Assembly: GCA_947053595.1 (NCBI GenBank)
Contig: CAMRSX010000002.1
Span: 62,001 to 126,000 of the forward strand
Reading direction: 5' to 3'
DNA length: 64,000 nt
From: an uncultured Clostridia bacterium
GTDB lineage: Bacteria > Bacillota > Clostridia > Christensenellales > UBA1242
Part shown: piece by piece, positions 17,643 through 24,800 of the stretch
How the letters are laid out: the number at the start of each line of letters is the position of its first letter
Numbering within the stretch: the first letter of the stretch is position 1
The notes under the pieces: generated by a model
Told to the model about the DNA's origin: nothing
Databases searched by the model: none
Seen by the model: the letters and a program-made list of their open reading frames with translations, nothing else
Position numbers and translations under genes: made by a program

Positions 17643-18363
17643 CTTCATCCAAATTAACGTTGTGATAAACTTCCTGAACATCGTCCAAATCTTCCAGTGC
17701 GTCAACCATGCGCTGAAATTTCACTTGCTGCTCGGCTGTTAAATCCACATAAAGGTCTGGCACAAGCGCAGTTTCAGACGAAACAACATTATATCCCTTC
17801 TTCTCCAGTGCCTCTTGCATTTTGGTGTGCTCGTTGGGCTCGGTGATGATTTCAACACCTTCTTCGTCCTCCACAACGTCCACAGCGCCCTCTTCAATCG
17901 CGTCCAGCATAAGCGTGTCGACATCTTTAACATCCGTCACATACACGCTTCCTTTGCGATTGAAAAGATATGAAACGCAGTTTGTGTTTCCCAAACTTCC
18001 GCCAAACTTGTCAAAAGCGTGGCGAACATCCCCTGCTGTGCGGTTTTTGTTGTCAGTCAAGCAGTCAACAATCACAGCGCTGCCGCCAATTCCATAGCCC
18101 TCATAGGTGATTGCTTCATAGTTGACGCCAGAAAGCTCGCCACTCGCCTTTTTGATGGAGCGCTCGATGTTGTCGTTTGGCATATTGTTTTGCTTGGCTT
18201 TGGCAATGATGTCCTTCAGTTTGCTGTTGACATTTGGGTCTGCCCCGCCCATCTTCACGCACACAGCAATCTCACGTCCAATTTTGGTGAAGATTTTGCC
18301 TCTTGCGGCGTCAGTTTTGCCTTTTTTGGCTTGTATATTGTGCCATTTTGAATGTCCTGACAT
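17635..18363 (-). CDS. yebC: YebC/PmpR family protein
   Basis: 242 residues. Conserved cytosolic protein. Recent work links YebC-type proteins to translation of proline-rich or difficult stretches; older work treated it as a transcriptional regulator. The N-terminus MSGHSKWHNIQAKKGKTDAARG is the family hallmark. The three-domain pattern follows, with EAITYEGYGIGG, FDKFGGSLG and a final ALEDLDDVQEVYHN. AAGGAG precedes the ATG and a good promoter lies at 18396-18425. It stands next to ruvC as in many Bacillota. Confidence 0.95.
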   Translation of the reverse strand: MSGHSKWHNIQAKKGKTDAARGKIFTKIGREIAVCVKMGGADPNVNSKLKDIIAKAKQNNMPNDNIERSIKKASGELSGVNYEAITYEGYGIGGSAVIVDCLTDNKNRTAGDVRHAFDKFGGSLGNTNCVSYLFNRKGSVYVTDVKDVDTLMLDAIEEGAVDVVEDEEGVEIITEPNEHTKMQEALEKKGYNVVSSETALVPDLYVDLTAEQQVKFQRMVDALEDLDDVQEVYHNVNLDEEG

Positions 18364-18395
18364 ATTTTTCTCCTTGAATATTAATTTTTCAATAT

Positions 18396-18425
18396 ATAAT
18401 AAAACAAATTTGCAGTTTTTGTCAA
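18396..18425 (-). promoter_or_regulatory. Promoter of yebC
   Basis: Minus-strand TTGACA (18425-18420), 18-base spacer, TATTAT (18401-18396), about 33 bases before the yebC start. Confidence 0.7.
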
Positions 18426-18457
18426 ATGAATGCCCTTAAAATTTCCGCTTAAATGGT

Positions 18458-19324
18458 TCACAGACCGTTTTTGTTTATTTCATACATGATGATGCTGCCG
18501 CTTACGGCTGCGTTGAGGCTTTCAATGCCCTCTTTCATTGGAATTTTGACGGTTTTGAAGCAGATTGCGGCAATCTCATCGCTCACGCCCTGCCCTTCAT
18601 TTCCAACAACAACTCCAAGCAGTTGAGATTCTTCAACAGCATGCCAGCATTTGTTGTCCTCTGCAGAGTTGAAAAAATTAGCTGACACTTGCTGAGAATG
18701 ACATGGGTGTTCTTTGTGCAAACTTTCAGTAAAATTGAAAATGTTTTCGCCATTCATATCGGTGCAAACAAGCTTCAATTTGTTGCGTTTTGCAAATTCC
18801 AAAAACTCAGTGCGTGACATCTCAAACACCTTGTTGTCAAACACAGCGCCAACCGAGCTGCGAATGAGTTTGGCATTGCTTTTTCTTACGCTGTCCAGCA
18901 AAAACACAAATTCAAAGCCGCAAGCTTTGGCTGTTCGGATGAGTGTGCCCACATTGCCGGGGTCTTGCAAGCCGTCCAAAACCAAAAAGTTTGTGTTTGG
19001 CTTAACCACAACATCTTGTGAGAGGTATGCAATGCATAACACTTTCTGTGGTGTTTTTGTGTCAGCTAGGCTTTCAATGGTTTTTGCATCTGTGGAAAAG
19101 GTTTCAACCAAATTTCTTTTGCTTTGCCCAAAATGATTAACAGCATCAATGCCAAGCTGTGCAAATTCTTCTTCGTTTAACGATGTCAAAAGACACTCTG
19201 GCTGGATTGTCCCCTTTGCCAAAGCGTCTTTGATGATTTTGACATTATCCAAAAAAAGCAAACTTTTGTTTTCTCGTTTTTGCTTCTTAAGGTTTGCCAC
19301 AAAGTTTTTGCTTGCTTTTTGCAT
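18458..19324 (-). CDS. SpoU/TrmH-family RNA 2'-O-methyltransferase with an in-frame repeat insertion
   Basis: 288 residues. SPOUT-class methyltransferase that uses SAM to methylate a ribose in rRNA or tRNA; the target cannot be read from sequence. Motif 1 is LDGLQDPGNVGTLIRTA (about 116-132), motif 2 GVVVGNEGQGVSDE (about 237-250) and motif 3 IPMKEGIESLNAAVSGS near the C-terminus. An N-terminal L30e-like substrate-binding part precedes them. Residues 208-234 (CHSQQ to EESQ) are extra relative to the usual spacing between NGENIF and motif 2. They are encoded by a palindromic repeat. It lies downstream of the infC operon terminator. Confidence 0.88.
   Translation of the reverse strand: MQKASKNFVANLKKQKRENKSLLFLDNVKIIKDALAKGTIQPECLLTSLNEEEFAQLGIDAVNHFGQSKRNLVETFSTDAKTIESLADTKTPQKVLCIAYLSQDVVVKPNTNFLVLDGLQDPGNVGTLIRTAKACGFEFVFLLDSVRKSNAKLIRSSVGAVFDNKVFEMSRTEFLEFAKRNKLKLVCTDMNGENIFNFTESLHKEHPCHSQQVSANFFNSAEDNKCWHAVEESQLLGVVVGNEGQGVSDEIAAICFKTVKIPMKEGIESLNAAVSGSIIMYEINKNGL
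18625..18703. repeat. GTCATTCT-type palindrome inserted in the methyltransferase gene (copy v)
   Basis: On the coding (minus) strand TGTCATTCTCAGC (from 18703) and GAAGAATCTC (to 18625) bound the insert. These are the same ends as the intergenic copies. The length keeps the reading frame and adds about 26 residues in a loop before motif 2. Confidence 0.65.
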
Positions 19325-19354
19325 ATTAAAATTTCTCCCCTATGCCGCTGCCTC

Positions 19355-19383
19355 AAAAAAAACAAAAAGGCACATTGTGCCTT
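19355..19383 (-). terminator. Terminator of infC-rpmI-rplT
   Basis: Minus-strand AAGGCAC, AAT loop, GTGCCTT, then TTTGTTTTTTTT. The rplT stop codon directly precedes the stem. Confidence 0.85.
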
Positions 19384-19729
19384 ATGCCTTCTTTGCAAGT
19401 TTAACAAGTTCTGCAAAAGCTGCTGGCTCTCTAACTGCCATGTCAGCAAGCACTTTGCGGTTTAATGTCACATTGGCTTTTTTCAAACCATCAACAAATC
19501 TTGAATAGGAAATGTCGTTTTGGTGACAAGCTGCGTTGATTCTTGTAATCCAAAGTGAACGGAAGTTTCTTTTCTTCAATTTTCTGCCAACATAAGCATA
19601 TTGACCGCTTTTCATAACCTGCTCGCGAGCAGTTCTGTAAAGTTTGCTTTTTGCTCCAAAATAACCTTTGGCAGACTTCAAAATTTTTCTACGCTTTTTG
19701 ACAGCGTTTACGCCTCTTTTAATTCTCAT
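19382..19729 (-). CDS. rplT: 50S ribosomal protein L20
   Basis: 115 residues, standard length. Binds 23S rRNA early in 50S assembly and in Bacillota also represses its own operon through the leader [51 protein letters not shown] and [15 protein letters not shown] are diagnostic. GGAGG precedes the ATG. Third gene of infC-rpmI-rplT. Confidence 0.98.
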   Translation of the reverse strand: MRIKRGVNAVKKRRKILKSAKGYFGAKSKLYRTAREQVMKSGQYAYVGRKLKKRNFRSLWITRINAACHQNDISYSRFVDGLKKANVTLNRKVLADMAVREPAAFAELVKLAKKA

Positions 19730-19744
19730 GTTTTCCTCCTAAAA

Positions 19745-19939
19745 TTATTTGCCAAGCAAAGTCTTGATGTTGTCGGCATTTTTTCCAGCAATATAAGACC
19801 CTTTTCTGAGTTTTCTTTTACGACTTTTGTTTTTTGAAGTTAAGAAGTGTCCCTTGTTTGGGCGTGCAAACTTAACCTTTCCGGTTGCGGTGAGTGAAAA
19901 TCTTTTCTTAACACCACTGTGAGTTTTTTGTTTAGGCAT
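19745..19939 (-). CDS. rpmI: 50S ribosomal protein L35
   Basis: 64 residues. Small basic 50S protein. MPKQKTHSGVKKRFSLT at the N-terminus and the central KNKSRKRKLRKG stretch are typical. AAAGGAG is upstream. It lies between infC and rplT as is usual. Confidence 0.97.
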   Translation of the reverse strand: MPKQKTHSGVKKRFSLTATGKVKFARPNKGHFLTSKNKSRKRKLRKGSYIAGKNADNIKTLLGK

Positions 19940-19954
19940 TTTCCTTTTCTCCTT

Positions 19955-20467
19955 TTACGCTTTTTTTGGATTGATTACAACAGAAACGTTTCTGCCCATG
20001 ATGACAGGCTCTTTGTCAATAAAACCGAAATCACCAATGTCAGCAACAAACTTTTTGACAATTTCAACAGCATTTTTTGAATAGGCTTGCTCTCTTCCGC
20101 GCATGCGCAGAGAAACCTTAACCTTGTCACCATCTTGAAGGATTTTTTGCGCGTTTTTAAGTTTGAAACTGATGTGATATTCATCAATCCTCATGGAAAG
20201 CTGAATTTCCTTAATTTCGCTTGTTTTTTGATTTTTGCGCATTTCTTTTTCTTTCTTGATAGTGTCAAACTTATATTTGCCATAGTCCATAAGCTTGCAA
20301 ACTGGTGGATTGGCATTTGGTGACATCAACACAAGGTCAACGCCTGCTTGGTCTGCCTTGTTTTGAGCCTCAAGCTTTGAAAGGACGCCAAGTTGCTCTC
20401 CTTCTTCGCCAATAAGACGCACTTCTTTTGCTGTGATTGCATTGTTGATTAAAAGTTCCTTAAAAAT
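19955..20467 (-). CDS. infC: Translation initiation factor IF-3, AUU start
   Basis: 170 residues. IF-3 binds the 30S subunit, prevents early 50S joining and checks the start codon. The reading frame continues upstream of the first conventional start (GTG at 20422) into LLINNAITAKEVRLIG, the conserved IF-3 N-terminus. The only fitting start is ATT at 20467, nine bases after AAAAGGGG. An AUU start is the known autoregulatory feature of infC. The linker and C-terminal domain (KEIQLSMRIDEYH, KVKVSLRMRGREQAY) are normal. Confidence 0.95.
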   Translation of the reverse strand: MFKELLINNAITAKEVRLIGEEGEQLGVLSKLEAQNKADQAGVDLVLMSPNANPPVCKLMDYGKYKFDTIKKEKEMRKNQKTSEIKEIQLSMRIDEYHISFKLKNAQKILQDGDKVKVSLRMRGREQAYSKNAVEIVKKFVADIGDFGFIDKEPVIMGRNVSVVINPKKA

Positions 20468-20630
20468 TGTCGTAATCCCCTTTTAAAAAATAAATTGGTG
20501 AGATGCAAAAGCTTCCCACCAATCAAAAATCAAACAAAATGCAAAAACTGCACAGTGTGTTATTGAAATTTGTTTAAACCGCATCAAAACCAACTTCAAT
20601 GGGTGAGAAGGGAAACTTCTACTTTCTTAC
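20468..20630 (-). promoter_or_regulatory. L20-type leader of the infC operon
   Basis: A leader of about 160 bases runs from the predicted start point to infC. A terminator hairpin (ATTGGTGGGA/TCTCACCAAT, plus positions 20494-20523) with a following T-rich run lies just before the infC ribosome binding site. An upstream CTTCTCACC (20602-20610) can pair with the same GGTGGGAAG arm, giving an exclusive antiterminator. This is the known layout of L20-controlled leaders in Bacillota. Confidence 0.7.
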
Positions 20631-20636
20631 TGCCAT

Positions 20637-20666
20637 ATAATAACACACAAACAGCGCCCATGTCAA
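20637..20666 (-). promoter_or_regulatory. Promoter of infC-rpmI-rplT
   Basis: Minus-strand TTGACA (20666-20661), 18 bases, TATTAT (20642-20637). Confidence 0.75.
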
Positions 20667-20715
20667 CAGATTTTCAAAGATTTTCAAATTTTTTGCTTAT
20701 TTTTTTTCTTTGGAT

Positions 20716-21069
20716 TTATTTGTTTAAATTCTGCAGTTTTTCAGCCAGTCGGTCTGCAGCAATTTTTGCGCCACTAATAATGTCGGTTGGTCGCCCATGC
20801 TTTTGCTTTGATTCTTCAAGAAAAATTTCATAAGACTTTTGCAAGTCATAATTGAAAATTTCACTAAAGCAAGCTGCCCACCTTCTGACACATCTTTCTT
20901 CGCTGGAAAAAGCAGCATCAAAAAATTCTTTTTGCTGATTTAAGGCATATATTTTTTGAACTGCTTTTTTCATCACAGCAAAGTTTTTGTTTATTGTTTT
21001 GTTGTCCCAAATCTCCGCAGCAGAAGCCAATCTGCTGCTGTCAACAAATTTTGCAAAATAGTCTTTCAT
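20716..21069 (-). CDS. DUF2019-like helical protein, candidate immunity protein
   Basis: 117 residues, predicted all-helical and soluble. The pattern of a small helical repeat with CVRRWAACF in the middle and a following helix ending in FLEESKQKHG resembles DUF2019-type proteins, which are often found beside toxin genes. The assignment is from memory of the pattern and is tentative. It is the last gene of the toxin locus, 21 bases after the immunity gene at 21091, on the same strand. It may protect against a toxin variant that is no longer present. Confidence 0.6.
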   Translation of the reverse strand: MKDYFAKFVDSSRLASAAEIWDNKTINKNFAVMKKAVQKIYALNQQKEFFDAAFSSEERCVRRWAACFSEIFNYDLQKSYEIFLEESKQKHGRPTDIISGAKIAADRLAEKLQNLNK

Positions 21070-21090
21070 TTCCCTTCTCTTGTTTTTTCA

Positions 21091-21465
21091 TCAGTTTTCA
21101 CAACTGGGATATTCATCATACGGGTCGTTGTAATATTCGCGTGGAAGGAGAATCCAGAAGCCCGAATCGACAAGGTGTGATAACTGCATTCTTTTTCCAT
21201 CATTAAGCTTGCTGTAATCATCCCCAAACATATCCTTCCAACTTTTCTTTATATCCCCAACCATCAGATAGTCCACTTTTCCGCTGAAAGTGTCAAACAC
21301 CATCTTAGGAAAATCTCCAAGTTCAAATTCTTGCATTTTCTTAAAGGTTTCAGCATCATCAGGCGAGCCATGCAGAGTTCGATAAATCTTTTTCTCTAAG
21401 CGTTGATATTCCTTATATTTTTTTGCAAGTTCCGGATATTCCTCAAATTTAAACTGCATTATCAT
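21091..21465 (-). CDS. Candidate immunity protein, tandem copy 2
   Basis: 124 residues, acidic, soluble, no signal peptide. It is a close duplicate of the protein encoded at 21494-21868. Both start MIMQFKFEEYPE, share KIYRTLHGSPDDAET or a near match, contain HGDFPKMVFD or GDFPKMVFD, and end in LLPREYYNDPYDEYPSCEN. Differences are spread over the middle, suggesting divergence after duplication. I do not recognise the family; it is not SUKH. Its position after the toxin gene and small acidic nature support the immunity reading. Confidence 0.7.
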   Translation of the reverse strand: MIMQFKFEEYPELAKKYKEYQRLEKKIYRTLHGSPDDAETFKKMQEFELGDFPKMVFDTFSGKVDYLMVGDIKKSWKDMFGDDYSKLNDGKRMQLSHLVDSGFWILLPREYYNDPYDEYPSCEN

Positions 21466-21493
21466 TTTTATTTTTCCTTATTTTACTTTTTCA

Positions 21494-21868
21494 TCAGTTT
21501 TCACAACTGGGATATTCGTCATACGGGTCGTTGTAATATTCGCGTGGAAGGAGAACATAAAATCCTCCATCCACAATATTTGCCAATGTTTCTTTTTGTT
21601 CATCAGTAAGCTTGCTATAATCATTACCGATTACTTCACTCCATGTTTTTTTTGTGTGTCCAACCATCACATATTCAATTTTTCCATTAAAGATGTCAAA
21701 CACCATTTTGGGAAAATCTCCGTGTTCAAACTCATGAATTTTTTTTAAAGTTTCAGCATCATCAGGTGAGCCATGCAATGTGCGATAAAGCTTTTTTCTT
21801 AATTTTTCATACTCTTTGTATTTTTTAGCAATCTCTGGATATTCCTCAAATTTAAACTGCATTATCAT
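21494..21868 (-). CDS. Candidate immunity protein, tandem copy 1, coupled to the toxin gene
   Basis: 124 residues. The ATG at 21868 lies two bases after the TAA of the 2144-residue gene. Its ribosome binding site (GGAGG) is inside the last codons of that gene, so translation is coupled. The longer frame upstream is only an overlap with the toxin gene. The sequence is acidic and hydrophilic with a Tyr/Asp-rich C-terminus. Family unknown. It should bind the C-terminal nuclease-like domain of the preceding protein if the immunity reading is right. Confidence 0.75.
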   Translation of the reverse strand: MIMQFKFEEYPEIAKKYKEYEKLRKKLYRTLHGSPDDAETLKKIHEFEHGDFPKMVFDIFNGKIEYVMVGHTKKTWSEVIGNDYSKLTDEQKETLANIVDGGFYVLLPREYYNDPYDEYPSCEN

Positions 21869-21870
21869 TT

Positions 21871-24800
21871 TTATTTTCCTCCATTTAGCAAATAGTTTTT
21901 TGTGTTGAAGAGGTCTTGTCGGAGTTTTGTAAAATCTCCATTGCACTCTCCAACCAAAAATTTGATTGCATCTTGCCCACCTGCGTGTGCAAGAGCGTTG
22001 TGGTCTTTTGTTTTCACAAACAGGCAAGTGTGCATATCTTCCAATTCATCCCAAGTGTAGCCAAGTCCGCCAGATTTAACGCCCCTTCTAACCTCAGCGA
22101 CATTATGATATCTCAATCTGTTGCGGGAAGGGTCATTATAGTCAATTTTAATTCCTTTATCTCTAAAGTATGCTTTTACATCATCTGGAATTGTATCTGG
22201 ATGTTCATTCCATTGCTTTGCCATTTGTTCATCTGCATAGTCAAATGTTTTTTTGCGGTTGCCGGCAACAATTCCGCCCTTGATGAACACACTGCCCTCT
22301 GACATAACCTTTCTGTCAATATAGCCATTTTTGATTGGCATCAACTGCCCTGCGTTTTTGCCGTTTTTGATTAACACATAAGCTTCTTGTGTTGGGTCTT
22401 GCAGCAAATCTGCCTTTGTGAGTTTTCTGCTTGAGCCGTCAGGATTTCTTCCAACAATTTCATAGTTTTTGTTTTTATCGCTTGGCAGATGATATTTAAT
22501 TCGATTTTGCATTCTGGCAAGTTCTTCTGGTGATGGACCAACTGTTGGACCCTTTGCCAAAAGATTTGTTTTGCCCCTATAGCCATTTTCGATTTTGTAT
22601 TTTTGTGTGCCGTCTTTTGAAACAAGATATGCCTCTTGTTTTGGATTTTTAAGAAGGTCGGCTTTTGTGATTTTTTTGCCGTCTGCACCCTCATAAGACC
22701 AGTTTTCGTTTTTGTCACTTGGAAGAGTGTGCTTAATTCGGCTTTTGGTTGCATTTTCTTCAATTTTTGCTGCGCGATGATTTTTTGCTGAGGTGATTGC
22801 CGCATTGCCAAGCACCGCCATTCCGCTCATGAATGCGCCCATGCCAAGAGAAAGCAATGCTCCTTCAATGGACATTGGCTGTCCGGAAATTGCACAGCTG
22901 ATTGCATAGCTCACAAAGCTGGTTATGGTGCCGGCAACAATGTCGCCAACAGCGCGGAACCATGCAAGTTTGCCGGCAATCTTTTCGGAGAATTTGCCAA
23001 GCAGTTCGCCGCCGCCATACATCAAAATGCTGGTTGCCATGCCAAGCCCAACGGACTTCATGCAATCTCGCAGTGATGGGGTTTCGCCGTTGGCAGCGCA
23101 AGTTATCATATATGAACATGTTCCGCCATAGAATGCCGACAGTGCCTGCGCGCCCGCTTTAATCAAGAATTTTTGGAAAACAGTTTTTCCAACAGACGCA
23201 ATTTTTGCAGCGCTGTTGAAATATGCGCCAAAGCCGCCTGTTATGGCACCCGTCAAGGCGCTCACTCCAACAGACTTCCAATCCACATTTGTGACAGCTT
23301 TTCCTGAAATTGTCACCTGTGTGAAAATGTCAATGGCAGCGCTTATCATTGCTCCTCCCGCAATGTCGCCCAGCCCCGGTGCAACAGCGCAAAGCACAAT
23401 GCCAGCAAACACAACTGCTGCCGCAGCAATGGCAATCATTATGCGTTCAAACAGGCTTGCTCTTGTGGAAGGTAAATCCAACACTTCCACTTGCCCGTCT
23501 TCGGTGATGAGGAAATATTGTGTTTTTTCGATGTTGGCTTCATACCACAGCAGCGTGTCTGCATCCACGCCCAAAAATTTTTCGTCTTGATTGTGCGACA
23601 TATATGAGTTTATTGCCGCTGCCGAAATGAAGTCTGCCTTTTCAACAAACACTTCCATGCCGTTTTGGTCTTGATTTGCCAAATAGCCTTGCAAGGTTTC
23701 CAGTGTCTGCTGGAAGGAAACATTGGAAGTTATGGAATAGGCATCAAACTTGTGCTCTTGCCCATAGTTTGGATAATGGCACACAGAGCCTGTGTCATAG
23801 TTATACACTTTGCCATAAGCGTCCACATAGCAAGTTGGAGAATCTGGCATGCGTGTGCAAATGAGCGCGTGATTTGCAACATAATATGTGACATATTCTT
23901 CATAAGCAACATAGTGATTGACTCCCCACTTTTCGTCCAGCTTAAGCAAAAATTTGTTATATTCAAAATCTTCTTGATTTTCTTCCAAGCGCTCAACAAA
24001 GATGTCTTTTTTGAGGTCTTCCTCTTGCAGCATATATTGCCCGTTGTATGCAATGAAGCCCGCGCCAAAATATTTCTCTTCGCCAACTTCAAAGCCTGTG
24101 GCATAGTGCGTGAAGCCAATGCCCTTGATGACTTTGTTTTCGCCAGAAATTGTGGCGGTGGCATCAAACACATCTTCATAGCCCATTTCCAGCAAGTCAA
24201 CCATAACCAAAGAGTTTAGGAAGCTTTGTTTGTTGTTGAAGCCAAGCTCGTCAACATATTCTTCTGCAAGTGCATATTCGCTTGAGCGCACTTGCCAAGA
24301 AGCGTCCTCTTGCTGCGCCTGAAGCTGCAAAAGTTGTTGCTTTTCATTTTGCCGGTCAATCACGCGAGAGATGGTTTTTGTGAAAGCCTGCTCTTCTGCC
24401 AAGCCCTTTGATGCCATAAGCAGAATGCCTTGCGACAATGTCAACATGCAAAAGCACAAAACGGCAATGATGATTGGCACAATCACGCGGTCATAAAACC
24501 CTTTTTTTGCACTGAGTTTAACTGCCTTTGCGCCCTTTATTTTTTGCGGCTGTGCATATTTTTGTCGGACATAAGTTTCAAGATTGTCCGCTGCGCCAAG
24601 GTTGCCACTTAAGTGAAGCTGAGTTTTGTATGCGCCCTCTGGTGCACTGAAAGCTTCCACGCAATAAGAGAATTTGTTGTTTTTGATGAAGCGCTTTAAG
24701 AATACAAACAAAAGCCCACCAAATGTGACAAGAAGCGCAAGATAAATCAAAAGCTTGGATGTTGTGGAGGCAAATCCGCCGTCTGCAATCACAAGGTTGG

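Noticed and set aside
19019..19050. GCATAACACTTTCTGTGGTGTT inside the methyltransferase gene as a copy of the TGGTGTTATGC palindrome
   Set aside because: It encodes DTKTPQKVLCIAYL, a segment normally conserved at this place in the family, so the resemblance is probably chance.
20560..20650. GTGTGTTATT/AATAACACAC inverted repeat in the infC leader as another dispersed palindrome
   Set aside because: The arms are 70-80 bases apart and one overlaps the -10 box; promoter and leader explain the bases.
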